46,575 nucleotides of DNA from Ignavibacteriales bacterium (GCA_003568415.1 PWXV01000188.1:1-46575); one strand, 5' to 3'; counted from the stretch's first letter, positions 15,464 through 23,577 are shown. Numbers and translations are program-made. The notes: generated by a model not told the origin, from the sequence alone.

Positions 15464-16879
15464 TTACGTATGAATCGACTCACCATATGCATCGCCGGCT
15501 GCTTCCATTATTGCCTCTGCGAGCGTCGGGTGAGCATGAACTGTACGAACGATTTCTTCTTTTGTTGCTTCAAGTGTTTTCGCCATGCCGAGTTCAGCGA
15601 TCAACTCGGTGGCTTCACTGCCGACGATATGTGCACCGAGCAGTTCTCCGTATTTTGAATCAAAGATCAGTTTCACAAATCCGTCGGTCTCTCCTGCTGC
15701 TATCGCTTTTCCATGCACACGGAACGGATACCGCCCGACTTTAATAGCATATCCTTTTTCTTTTGCCTGGTCTTCGGTTAAACCGATCGACGCAACCTGC
15801 GGTTGACAATAGGTACAACCGGGAATATTATCATAATTTATCGGATGTGTTTCAGCATCTGCAATTTTCTCAACACAAACAATACCCTCATGCGAAGCAA
15901 CGTGCGCAAGCCACGGTGCTCCGATCACATCTCCTATAGCATATATTCCATCGACATTTGTACGATAGTATTCATCGACTTTAATGTGTCCTTTTTCAGT
16001 CTTTACTCCGACTTTGTCGAGTCCTATATCTACGATGTTACCCTGTACCCCGATAGCCATCAGTGCCACATCCGCTTTGAGGTCCTGCTTTTTCCCGTCT
16101 TTACCTGACACCGTAACTTTGACGCCTTTACCGGATGTATCGATTTTTTCAACCTTTGTTTCGGTATGAATATCCATACCTGATTTTTTAAATTTATCGG
16201 CAACGACTTTAGTCACTTCTTTATCTTCCACCGGAAGAATCGTTGGCATCATCTCAACCAGGGTAACTTTCGTTCCAAAAGCATTGTAAAAATAAGCAAA
16301 TTCAACACCTATAGCACCGGCACCGATAACGATCATAGATTTGGGCACCTCTTTCGGCACCATTGCCTCAAAATAAGACAGTATCTTTTTACCATCAATG
16401 TCTACATCGGGAATTGAACGCGGACGTGCGCCTGTTGAAATGATAATGTGTTTTGCAGTGAGTGTTTTTTCGGGCTTTTTGTCTTCTTTCTTTTTATATA
16501 TACCGACTTTACCCTTCTCATTAATTTTACCAAAACCGGAAATATGTTCGATTTTATTTTTCTTGAATAGAAATTCAACACCCTTGGAAATACGCTCGGA
16601 GATCTTCCGGCTCCGTTTGATCACCTTCTCGAAATCAAATGAAAGATCTTTTACAGTAATCCCGAATTCTTCGGCATTATTCATCAGATTGTAAAGTTCG
16701 GCATTTCTCAACAGCGCTTTAGTGGGAATACATCCCCAATTCAGACAAATACCCCCTAATTTATCGCGTTCTACCACAGCGACCTTCATACCTAACTGAC
16801 TTGCCCTAATCGCCGCTACATAACCACCGGGACCGCCTCCGACAATTACAACATCAAAATTCGTCTTGGATTCTGCCAT
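15464..16879 (-). CDS. lpdA: Dihydrolipoamide dehydrogenase (E3)
   Basis: 471 residues. This FAD flavoprotein reoxidises dihydrolipoyl groups with NAD+. The FAD fold VVIVGGGPGGYVAAIRASQL is at residues 10-29. The redox disulfide is C45/C50 in GGICLNWGCIPTK. The NAD fold is IVIGAGAIGVEFAYF, and the C-terminal HAHPTLAEAIMEAA carries the catalytic His-Glu pair. I chose ATG 16879 because it gives the normal N-terminus; an upstream in-frame ATG at 16930 would add 17 unconserved residues. It is the only E3 in the window and probably serves both E2 complexes and the glycine cleavage system. It is the first gene of the block, with a promoter and an internal terminator in its leader. Confidence 0.95.
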   Translation of the reverse strand: MAESKTNFDVVIVGGGPGGYVAAIRASQLGMKVAVVERDKLGGICLNWGCIPTKALLRNAELYNLMNNAEEFGITVKDLSFDFEKVIKRSRKISERISKGVEFLFKKNKIEHISGFGKINEKGKVGIYKKKEDKKPEKTLTAKHIIISTGARPRSIPDVDIDGKKILSYFEAMVPKEVPKSMIVIGAGAIGVEFAYFYNAFGTKVTLVEMMPTILPVEDKEVTKVVADKFKKSGMDIHTETKVEKIDTSGKGVKVTVSGKDGKKQDLKADVALMAIGVQGNIVDIGLDKVGVKTEKGHIKVDEYYRTNVDGIYAIGDVIGAPWLAHVASHEGIVCVEKIADAETHPINYDNIPGCTYCQPQVASIGLTEDQAKEKGYAIKVGRYPFRVHGKAIAAGETDGFVKLIFDSKYGELLGAHIVGSEATELIAELGMAKTLEATKEEIVRTVHAHPTLAEAIMEAAGDAYGESIHT

Positions 16880-16953
16880 ATCTGTATTTCCCCGTATTAT
16901 TTTCACTTCGCTCAAATGATTAAAAAACAATTAATTAATGTTAATTAGTAAAC

Positions 16954-16981
16954 AAAAAAAGGGAACATTGTATTCCCTTTT
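16954..16981 (-). terminator. Intrinsic terminator in the lpd leader
   Basis: A 9-bp stem (AAAAGGGAA 16957-16965 with TTCCCTTTT 16973-16981) has a 7-base loop. On the minus strand it is followed by an unbroken T-run that extends the stem's 3' side to seven T residues. It lies downstream of the lpd promoter and upstream of the lpd start, so it must either end a small RNA or act as an attenuator. Confidence 0.75.
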
Positions 16982-17106
16982 CCTTCAAATTAATTCGTTT
17001 CGCTCATTGATTAAGAAAGAATTAATTTTCAACGCCCGCAAGTAGTTTCTGATGACAAATTTTTGTATCTTTAAAATTGCGAAAAATGTAAAACAAATGA
17101 ACATAA

Positions 17107-17135
17107 AATATACTGAAAAAGCAGAACACTGTCAA
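17107..17135 (-). promoter_or_regulatory. Promoter of the lipoyl block (lpd)
   Basis: On the minus strand TTGACA (17135-17130) and TATATT (17112-17107) are separated by exactly 17 bases: a full -35 match and 5 of 6 at -10. Predicted start near 17100, giving a leader of about 220 bases before the lpd ATG. Confidence 0.75.
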
Positions 17136-17185
17136 TTTATTGTTTTTTATAACTGTTTTTTTTATTATTCACCCAAAATTTACCA

Positions 17186-17659
17186 ATGAGCGCAGGTAGC
17201 GAAAACGGAAAACAACGCGTCATTATAACCAACCGAAAAGCGCGGCATGAATACCACATCGATGAGGTGTATGAGGCAGGTATAGCGTTGAAGGGTACCG
17301 AGGTTAAATCACTCCGGCTCGGAAATGCGAACCTGCAGGACAGCTATGCATTTGTCCGGGCTGGTGAGGTTTTTCTTGAAGGAATGCACATCAGTCCGTA
17401 TGAATTTGGTAATCAGTTTAACCATGAACCCAAACGCGAACGGAAATTATTGCTGAATAAACGGGAAATTCGCAAACTCATCGGTAAAACGAAAGAAAAG
17501 GGATTTACGCTCGTCCCGCTCAGTGTGTATTTTAAAAATGGTAAAGCAAAAATCGAACTCGCCCTTGCACGTGGAAAAAAGAGCTACGATAAGCGAAAAA
17601 CAATAGCAGAACGCGATGCAAAGCGTGAACAGGAACGTGAACTCCGACAGAAATTTTAA
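17186..17659 (+). CDS. smpB: SsrA-binding protein SmpB
   Basis: 157 residues. It delivers tmRNA to stalled ribosomes for trans-translation. The OB-fold shows [20 protein letters not shown] (near residue 12), [20 protein letters not shown] (near 32), and [40 protein letters not shown] and [19 protein letters not shown] are at the C-terminal end, whose basic tail ([10 protein letters not shown]) enters the mRNA channel in known homologues. ssrA itself is not in the window. tyrS starts 14 bases after the stop, with its ribosome site overlapping that stop, so the pair is probably coupled. Confidence 0.97.
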   Translation: MSAGSENGKQRVIITNRKARHEYHIDEVYEAGIALKGTEVKSLRLGNANLQDSYAFVRAGEVFLEGMHISPYEFGNQFNHEPKRERKLLLNKREIRKLIGKTKEKGFTLVPLSVYFKNGKAKIELALARGKKSYDKRKTIAERDAKREQERELRQKF

Positions 17660-17672
17660 GGAAAGGAATGCT

Positions 17673-18893
17673 GTGTATCCATCGGTAAACGAACAAATGG
17701 ATGAAATCCGGCGGGGTACGGAGGAAATTATCCCCGAGGACGACCTTGTCAAAAAAATTGAGAAATCAATCAAAGAAAAGAAACCGCTCAATGTGAAGCT
17801 CGGCTGCGATCCCAGCAGACCCGACCTGCATCTGGGACACTCGGTAGTGTTGCGTAAACTACGCCAGTTTCAGGATCTTGGCCACAAGGCTATTCTCATC
17901 ATCGGCGACTTCACCGGGATGATCGGCGACCCATCAGGCCGGAGTAAGACACGGCCATCTCTCACTATCGAGCAAACCAGGGAGTATGGCGAATCATACT
18001 ACGAGCAGGCAACACGCATCCTTTCGACCGATAACATACGGATGGTATATAACTCTGAATGGCTTAACAAGATGACTTTCGCCGATGTTATAAAACTCGC
18101 GGGGAAATATACGGTGGCACGAATGCTCGAGCGCGATGATTTTCTGAAGCGTTATAAAGAGGGCGCTGCAATAGGAATACACGAGTTCCTTTACCCCCTT
18201 GCACAGGCGATGGACTCTGTTGCCATTGAATCGGATATCGAGTTGGGCGGTACCGATCAAAAATTTAATCTGCTCGTTGGCCGGGATATTCAGCGAGAGT
18301 TTGGTATGGAGCCGCAGGTGATTCTCACTGTACCATTGCTCACCGGCACTGACGGGGTTGAGAAAATGAGTAAGTCATTAAATAACTATATCGGGATCAC
18401 CGAGTCTCCGAAGGAGATATACGGCAAGACGCTCTCAATTCACGACAATCTTATTTACACGTATTATCTGCTTACGACAGACATCTCGCTTGAGAGACTT
18501 GAAGAGATAAAAGCTATATTGGAAGACGGCACATCAAACCCACGCGATATAAAACGGGAGCTTGCACGAACGCTCGTCCGTATGTATCATGATGAAAATG
18601 CTGCAAAGCAAGCAGAAGAAGAATTCGACAGGGTCTTCATAAAGAAAGATATTCCCGATGATATTCAGGAAGTGACACTCGAAATGAAAAACGGCGGACT
18701 TGGCATCGTCGACCTGATGCTCAAGACTTCACTTGTTTCATCAAAGAGTGAAGCCCGGCGTTTGATTCAACAGGGAGGTGTCAAAGTCGATAACGAAAAG
18801 ATCAGTGACATTAACGATCGCATCGAAAAAGATGAATCATTTATTGTGCAGGTAGGTAAACGAAAATTTGTGAAAATAGTACCGAAGAAATAA
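17673..18893 (+). CDS. tyrS: Tyrosyl-tRNA synthetase
   Basis: 406 residues from the chosen start. Class I synthetase that charges tRNA-Tyr. The HIGH motif is HLGH at residues 53-56 (GCDPSRPDLHLGH); GDFTGMIGDPSGRSKTRP follows. The KMSKS motif is literal at 231-235 (EKMSKSLNNY), as in the TyrRZ/TyrZ type, not the KFGKT of E. coli TyrS. A C-terminal S4 RNA-binding domain is at about 345-400 (SSKSEARRLIQQGGVKVDNE). I chose GTG 17673 because AAAGGA lies 5 bases upstream. The frame is open further upstream into smpB, and ATG 17697 lacks a ribosome site. The arginine decarboxylase follows 21 bases later. Confidence 0.95.
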   Translation: MYPSVNEQMDEIRRGTEEIIPEDDLVKKIEKSIKEKKPLNVKLGCDPSRPDLHLGHSVVLRKLRQFQDLGHKAILIIGDFTGMIGDPSGRSKTRPSLTIEQTREYGESYYEQATRILSTDNIRMVYNSEWLNKMTFADVIKLAGKYTVARMLERDDFLKRYKEGAAIGIHEFLYPLAQAMDSVAIESDIELGGTDQKFNLLVGRDIQREFGMEPQVILTVPLLTGTDGVEKMSKSLNNYIGITESPKEIYGKTLSIHDNLIYTYYLLTTDISLERLEEIKAILEDGTSNPRDIKRELARTLVRMYHDENAAKQAEEEFDRVFIKKDIPDDIQEVTLEMKNGGLGIVDLMLKTSLVSSKSEARRLIQQGGVKVDNEKISDINDRIEKDESFIVQVGKRKFVKIVPKK

Positions 18894-18914
18894 TTAACCG
18901 AGGAGGCATTATCA

Positions 18915-19460
18915 TTGTACGTTCCAACAAGAATATTCTTTACTAAGGGAGTGGGCAGGCACAAAGATTATCTGCAATCGTTTGAGCTTGCGCTGCGCAA
19001 TGCAGGTATTGAAAAATGTAACTTAGTAACCGTATCAAGCATATACCCCGCCGGGTGCAAACGGATTTCGCGCGAAGAAGGGTTGAAACAACTGCAGCCG
19101 GGTGCAATCACCTTTTGCGTGATGGCACGCAATGCGACCAATGAACCGAACCGGCTTATTGCGTCATCGATCGGCGTTGCACAACCTGCCGATGAATCGC
19201 AATACGGATATTTATCGGAACACCACCCATACGGTGAAACTGCAGACCGCGCGGGCGACTACGCCGAAGATCTCGCCGCAACAATGCTCGCGACAACACT
19301 CGGTGTTGATTTCGACCCGGACACGGGCTGGGATGAACGTGAACAGATATTTAAAATGAGCGGTAAGATTGTAAAAACTTTTAACATTACACAATCTGCA
19401 GAAGGTGACCGGCAGGGTCTCTGGTCGACGGTGCTCGCGTGTGCAATCTTACTACCCTGA
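18915..19460 (+). CDS. Pyruvoyl-dependent arginine decarboxylase
   Basis: 181 residues. The proenzyme cleaves itself to make a pyruvoyl group, then decarboxylates arginine to agmatine, the first step of one polyamine route. The cleavage site is the Ser-Ser pair at residues 41-42 in [13 protein letters not shown]. It is followed by [20 protein letters not shown], family-typical, and by [20 protein letters not shown] and [19 protein letters not shown]. The start is TTG at 18915: a perfect AGGAGG ends 8 bases upstream, and the N-terminus [17 protein letters not shown] matches family starts. It is the third gene of smpB-tyrS. No agmatinase or agmatine deiminase is visible nearby, so the downstream polyamine steps lie elsewhere. 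Confidence 0.93.
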   Translation: MYVPTRIFFTKGVGRHKDYLQSFELALRNAGIEKCNLVTVSSIYPAGCKRISREEGLKQLQPGAITFCVMARNATNEPNRLIASSIGVAQPADESQYGYLSEHHPYGETADRAGDYAEDLAATMLATTLGVDFDPDTGWDEREQIFKMSGKIVKTFNITQSAEGDRQGLWSTVLACAILLP

Positions 19461-19702
19461 AGAAAAATAAACTGGTATATTCAAACTACAATATACGATA
19501 ACATATTTCAGCACAGACAAACACTTACCCGATAACATCATTAAAGTCTGAAGATTTCTTGATAGATTGCTTTTAAAATTATTTTATTTTACCTTTGGAA
19601 AAAATATAGGTAAGTCCATTACAATTTACCGAGCCGGCCTATAGCCGACCTGACTTAACGATTCATGCACTTTTAAAAATATAATACGGGATACAATAGA
19701 AA
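19461..19702. other. Gap before the inositol genes with possible structured leader
   Basis: No ORF of note. An AT-only hairpin (GTATATT 19475-19481 with AATATAC 19490-19496) follows the decarboxylase but has no T-run. Closer to the next gene, TAAGTC (19611-19616) and GACTTA (19652-19657) enclose a smaller CGGC/GCCG stem (19635-19647). This could be a small RNA structure in the leader of the inositol operon. I see no confident promoter. Confidence 0.4.
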
Positions 19703-20443
19703 ATGGCACTGATTCCATCGTGGGTGGAGAACGCATTCAATAAATTACTATTGCCTCTTACTTATTCCGTTAAAGCGCTGCACCTTTCACCGAATACAAT
19801 ATCCACAATAGGCGTCATACCGAGTTTTATTGCAGCTTTTTTTCTTGCCAACGGCTGGTTTGTCACCGGCGGTATTTTAATTCTTCTCGGTGGTATGCTT
19901 GATATGATCGACGGCAAACTCGCCCGTCTTATTAACCGCACATCAAAATTCGGTGCTCTTTATGATTCTACACTCGACCGGATTGCCGAGATAGCAGTGT
20001 ATACCGGTTTGGGATATTTTTACGTTTTTCAGGAAATGAATCTCGCTTCTCTCTTGGTAGTAATAGCCGCAGGCGGATCGATTATGGTGAGTTATGTCAG
20101 AGCACGCGCAGAGTCGCATGGTTTCTCCTGTAACGTCGGCTGGATGCGGCGGGGAGAACGGATTGTTCTAATCGGTGGCGGCGCTTTATTCAGTTTCTAT
20201 CCACAACCGTTCGACTCACTCATTCTCGGTTTGTTAAAAGTTATTCCGTTCGATATATATTATTTTTATCCACCCATGCCGCTGACACTGGCGATTGCAC
20301 TTGTTGCACTGTTCACCCCGATCACCGTTGTTCAGCGTGTATATGAGGTATGGAAACAGGCAGGGACTCAAGATAATCCTATCTCGAAAACAAATAAGAT
20401 ACAATCTGTTGCAACAAAATCAGTACGAAAGGAAAAAGTATGA
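19703..20443 (+). CDS. CDP-alcohol phosphatidyltransferase (likely inositol-type)
   Basis: 246 residues; an integral membrane enzyme that joins a CDP-linked lipid to an alcohol. The full active-site motif D67-x2-D70-G71-x2-A74-R75-x8-G84-x3-D88-x3-D92 is present, carrying the metal-binding aspartates. About six hydrophobic segments follow the family pattern (near 35-65, 95-130, 150-195). The next gene, myo-inositol-phosphate synthase, overlaps it by 4 bases (ATGA). The alcohol is therefore most likely inositol-1-phosphate, giving phosphatidylinositol phosphate, as in bacterial PI-phosphate synthases. A di-myo-inositol-phosphate-type product is possible, since those synthases share the fold. 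The substrate is inferred from context only. Confidence 0.88.
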   Translation: MALIPSWVENAFNKLLLPLTYSVKALHLSPNTISTIGVIPSFIAAFFLANGWFVTGGILILLGGMLDMIDGKLARLINRTSKFGALYDSTLDRIAEIAVYTGLGYFYVFQEMNLASLLVVIAAGGSIMVSYVRARAESHGFSCNVGWMRRGERIVLIGGGALFSFYPQPFDSLILGLLKVIPFDIYYFYPPMPLTLAIALVALFTPITVVQRVYEVWKQAGTQDNPISKTNKIQSVATKSVRKEKV

Positions 20444-21753
20444 AAGATAATATTCCTTCGCCGAAAGGAAAACTCGGCGTACTCGTTGTTGGTATGAACG
20501 GCGCCGTCGCGACCACATTTATTGCAGGACTTTTAGCAATTAAGAAAGGATATGGGAAACCATTCGGTTCACTCACCCAGATGGGAACAATACGGCTCGG
20601 TAAACGGTCGGAGATGAAATTTCCGAAAATAAAAGAATTTGTACCGTTGGCCGGTGTGGAAGATATTGTGATTGGCGGCTGGGATATATTCGATCAAAAC
20701 ATTTACGACGGTGCTCTGGAATCGAAAGTACTTGATCCGAAAGATCTTGATCCAATACAAGACGAACTTAAGGAATTGCATCCAATGCCCGCTGTGTTCG
20801 ATAACTATTATGTGAAACGACTGAACGGTACGTATGTGAAAGAAGGTGCAACAAAGATGGAGCTGGCCGAACAACTCCGGGCGGATATCAGAGAATTTAA
20901 AAGTAAATCCGGTGTCGATCGCCTTGTTATGATCTGGTGCGGTAGTACCGAAATATTTATGGGACATAGTGAAACACACGACTCGATCGATCAGTTTGAA
21001 CGAGGTCTCCATGAGAATGACATTAATATCACACCGAGCATGATTTACACATATGCTGCTCTTATGGAAGGACTCCCCTACGCAAACGGAGCTCCCAATT
21101 TAACGGTAGATATCCCCGCTCTTGTTGATCTCTCAAAAGCTAAAGTTCTCCCCATAGCCGGGAAAGATTTTAAAACCGGACAAACACTTATTAAGACCGT
21201 TCTCGCACCAATGCTAAAGGCGCGTATGCTTGGCTTGCAGGGATGGTTCTCCACCAATATACTCGGTAACCGGGACGGTGAAGTTCTTGATGATCCCTAT
21301 TCATTTAAGACGAAAGAAGAGAGTAAGCTTTCAGTTCTTGAACACATCCTGCAACCCGAACTCTACCCCGAACTTTACAAAGATTTTTATCACAAAGTCA
21401 GGATCAACTACTATCCCCCGCGTGGATACAGCAAAGAAGGATGGGATAATATCGATATATTCGGGTGGCTCGGTTATCAAATGCAGATCAAGATCGATTT
21501 CCTCTGTCGTGATTCGATCCTCGCAGCACCGATCGTCCTTGATCTGGTGTTATTCCTCGATCTGGCTAAAAGAGCTGGCATGAAAGGAATTCAGGAGTGG
21601 TTGTCATTTTATTTTAAAAGTCCGATGCACGCTCCTGAAGTCTATCCCGAACATGATCTCTTTATTCAGCTAACAAAGCTGAAAAACACGCTTCGCCATA
21701 TGATGGGTGAAAAACTAATAACACACCTAGGCATAGAATACTACGAAGAGTAA
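20440..21753 (+). CDS. ino1: Inositol-1-phosphate synthase
   Basis: 437 residues. It converts glucose-6-phosphate to myo-inositol-1-phosphate with NAD+. The N-terminal nucleotide-binding loop reads LVVGMNGAVATTFIAGLLA. Other marks of the bacterial branch are IVIGGWDIFDQNIYDGALES (near residue 80), VDRLVMIWCGSTEIF, and the catalytic region GKDFKTGQTLIKTVLAPMLK (near 246) with LGLQGWFSTNILGNRDGEVL and DDPYSFKTKEESK after it. The conserved lysines of that region are present. It overlaps the CDP-alcohol phosphatidyltransferase by 4 bases, so the two products are made together. A PAP2 phosphatase converges on it with a 40-base gap. Confidence 0.94.
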   Translation: MKDNIPSPKGKLGVLVVGMNGAVATTFIAGLLAIKKGYGKPFGSLTQMGTIRLGKRSEMKFPKIKEFVPLAGVEDIVIGGWDIFDQNIYDGALESKVLDPKDLDPIQDELKELHPMPAVFDNYYVKRLNGTYVKEGATKMELAEQLRADIREFKSKSGVDRLVMIWCGSTEIFMGHSETHDSIDQFERGLHENDINITPSMIYTYAALMEGLPYANGAPNLTVDIPALVDLSKAKVLPIAGKDFKTGQTLIKTVLAPMLKARMLGLQGWFSTNILGNRDGEVLDDPYSFKTKEESKLSVLEHILQPELYPELYKDFYHKVRINYYPPRGYSKEGWDNIDIFGWLGYQMQIKIDFLCRDSILAAPIVLDLVLFLDLAKRAGMKGIQEWLSFYFKSPMHAPEVYPEHDLFIQLTKLKNTLRHMMGEKLITHLGIEYYEE

Positions 21754-21793
21754 ATTATAAATACAATGCGGTTGGAATCTATAAGTTGTTGTT

Positions 21794-22537
21794 CTATAAT
21801 GAGTACTCGAATCTAAATTGAAAACCACCATCCGATTGTACCGCACCGATGCCAAGACCATACAAACTGAGCATTATGGGTATCTCGGTAGCAACAGGAA
21901 TACCATTGGATGGTTCAGGTAGAATCTCCTCACGCTGCTCTTCGAGATAGGATTCAAGTTGATTAATAAGCACCGCTATCGTCGTACCGACTAAGGCACC
22001 CACAAGCACGTCGCTTGGGTAATGCAATCCGAGGTAAACCCTGCTATAGCCGACAAATCCTGCCCAGAGATATAACGGTATTACTGTACCTGCATCGGAA
22101 TATCGGAGTGATAAACTGGTAGCAAGTGAAAATGCCATTGAAGTATGCCCTGATGGAAACGAATGCCGGTCTGCCGACCAGATGTTCGATGCCCGGACAC
22201 CGTATAAACGAAGGAACGGTCGTTCACGGCGTACACTATGTTTAATTACTTTGGTTACACCGTATGTTAATCCGGTTGAAGCCAGCGTTAATATCCCGGT
22301 ATCCATTCGATAATATCTATCCTGTGTGTAGCCGTTTATGGTCATCACTGCCGGAACAATGATACCGGCCGGCATAACAATATCATCGTGTCGGTTAACA
22401 ACACGATGTAAAGGTCCGAAATGATGTTTATTGATTGATCGGAATAGTGTAGTATCAATGGCATGAAGGGATGATTGCGCCTCTGACCCTGGAGTAAAAC
22501 AAAATGTTAATACTACAATAAATGCGAAAACCTTCAG
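21794..22537 (-). CDS. PAP2-family phosphatase, probable CTG start
   Basis: 247 residues from the chosen start. All three PAP2 motifs are present: K99-x6-R106-P107 (KHSVRRERP), PSGH at 128-131, and SR-x5-H-x3-D with R166, H172 and D176 (SRVYLGLHYPSD). These enzymes dephosphorylate lipid phosphates at the membrane. The first in-frame ATG (22375) would leave 193 residues and no signal. The frame is open upstream to a TGA at 22541-22543, and CTG at 22535-22537 gives a good signal peptide (KVFAFIVVLTFCF, then GSEAQ). A GGGGGTGAT ribosome site lies 5 bases before that CTG, and no ATG, GTG or TTG is available in frame. It follows the lytic transglycosylase by 28 bases and faces the inositol genes. 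Confidence 0.85.
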   Translation of the reverse strand: MKVFAFIVVLTFCFTPGSEAQSSLHAIDTTLFRSINKHHFGPLHRVVNRHDDIVMPAGIIVPAVMTINGYTQDRYYRMDTGILTLASTGLTYGVTKVIKHSVRRERPFLRLYGVRASNIWSADRHSFPSGHTSMAFSLATSLSLRYSDAGTVIPLYLWAGFVGYSRVYLGLHYPSDVLVGALVGTTIAVLINQLESYLEEQREEILPEPSNGIPVATEIPIMLSLYGLGIGAVQSDGGFQFRFEYSL

Positions 22538-22565
22538 AGCACATCACCCCCTGCACGTGGTGTTT

Positions 22566-23414
22566 TTAATCGAATAATACTTTATAATGCTGATAATATC
22601 CCATCACACTTTCAACATAATTAATAGTCTCGGGCCAACCGTAGAAATAACCACCTGAAGGTCTCCCGTTCTCCCACACATATTGATGAAGCGTATAGTA
22701 TCTGCGGGACATCATCGGAAGCAAATCCTTTATTACATCCCAGCGGTAGGGATCCAATCCCAGATAAACAGCCATTGCCTGCGCATCGTAGACTCGTGTT
22801 CGTCCGCCATTATATGCTGCAAGCGCAAGTTTAATAATATCTTCTTCTGTTGCGCTTGTATGAATAACCAATGAATCGGGTGGCGTAAACATTGACTTAA
22901 CACGCCACAAATAGTAAACTCCACCTGCAATATTATCTTCAGGTTGTTGGACACTTTCAATACCGAGGGCTGCCGATACATCCTGTCCCGTTCTGGGCAT
23001 AATTTGCATCAATCCATATGCACCCCGGTGGCTTACGGCCTGCACCCGGAACCGCGATTCCTGGTTCATCACAGCGAGAATCAACCGCCAATCGAACCCG
23101 TATCTGTTTGCGTACCTCTTTATTGTATTTTCATAGGAACTCAGAATCCGTTCGATTCTGGGATATCCAAGATCGTTTCTGACGTGGTAATCGAGCTGAG
23201 AAACATCTAGTATTTCAATAGCAGGTCCGATTATTTGCTCGGTAAAATGTCCCTCCGAAACAGGTTGAGATACGTTTTTAATTGAAAAATGCGAAGTATC
23301 AGAATCAGATACGAATTCATTATCTGTCTTGTGCGTGTTGGTGGCGCAACCGACGATTAGTATCGTGGCTGTAAAAATCCATAAAACTGCTGCATACCCC
23401 CACATTAACTTCAT
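22566..23414 (-). CDS. Lytic murein transglycosylase lipoprotein (SLT domain)
   Basis: 282 residues. The N-terminus is a lipoprotein signal with the lipobox LIVGC (Cys23), so it is probably anchored in the outer membrane. The SLT/MltF-type lysozyme-like domain covers about residues 100-240. It shows YGFDWRLILAVMNQESRF with catalytic E119, then GAYGLMQIMPRTGQDVSAAL, PEDNIAGGVYYL and LALAAYNGGRTRV. It cleaves the MurNAc-GlcNAc bond of peptidoglycan with formation of anhydro ends. The C-terminal YGWPETINYVESVMGYY is typical of the family. ATG 23414 follows AAGGGG. It is probably co-transcribed with the PAP2 gene. Confidence 0.93.
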   Translation of the reverse strand: MKLMWGYAAVLWIFTATILIVGCATNTHKTDNEFVSDSDTSHFSIKNVSQPVSEGHFTEQIIGPAIEILDVSQLDYHVRNDLGYPRIERILSSYENTIKRYANRYGFDWRLILAVMNQESRFRVQAVSHRGAYGLMQIMPRTGQDVSAALGIESVQQPEDNIAGGVYYLWRVKSMFTPPDSLVIHTSATEEDIIKLALAAYNGGRTRVYDAQAMAVYLGLDPYRWDVIKDLLPMMSRRYYTLHQYVWENGRPSGGYFYGWPETINYVESVMGYYQHYKVLFD

Positions 23415-23554
23415 TCAACCCCTTATTAATAGTTCTACAATATACTATATATTTGTGCATCTAAAATAACCCTTATGATCTTGTATAGCGTTGACAAAAA
23501 TCACATTATGTTTTAACCAAACATCAGGGAAAAAAGTTCACGGTACAACACACA

Positions 23555-23577
23555 AAAACCCCCGATTGGGGGCTTTT
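23555..23577 (-). terminator. Terminator of the efp-acc-gcv operon
   Basis: CCCCC (23559-23563) pairs with GGGGG (23568-23572) around a GATT tetraloop. On the minus strand the stem is followed by TTTTTGTG; on the plus strand by CTTTTG, so it may work weakly in both directions. It lies about 32 bases after the gcvPA stop codon. Confidence 0.85.

Larger units (their letters stand above)
16880..17185. other. Divergent regulatory region between lpd and smpB
   Basis: This AT-rich stretch of 306 bases has no gene. It holds a strong minus-strand promoter (17107-17135), a leader of about 120 bases with a second inverted repeat (AATTAATTC about 17022-17030 with GAATTAATT about 16989-16997), a minus-strand intrinsic terminator (16954-16981), and then the lpd start. 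For smpB on the plus strand I see only a possible TATAAC (17148-17153) without a good -35 box. Confidence 0.6.

Noticed and set aside
15464-16930. Longer lpd reading frame starting at ATG 16930
   Set aside because: The extra 17 residues are unlike any Lpd N-terminus, while ATG 16879 gives the normal start just before the FAD motif.
17616-17672. tyrS extended upstream to ATG 17616 inside smpB
   Set aside because: The added 19 residues overlap smpB in another frame and have no ribosome site. GTG 17673 has one 5 bases upstream.
21794-22375. PAP2 gene starting at the internal ATG 22375
   Set aside because: This would remove the signal peptide and leave the frame open upstream. The CTG with a strong ribosome site explains the sequence better, though it remains a prediction.
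23491-23519. TTGACA-N17-TAACCA on the plus strand
   Set aside because: The -10 is poor, and no plus-strand gene follows; gcvPA is on the other strand and a terminator lies between.
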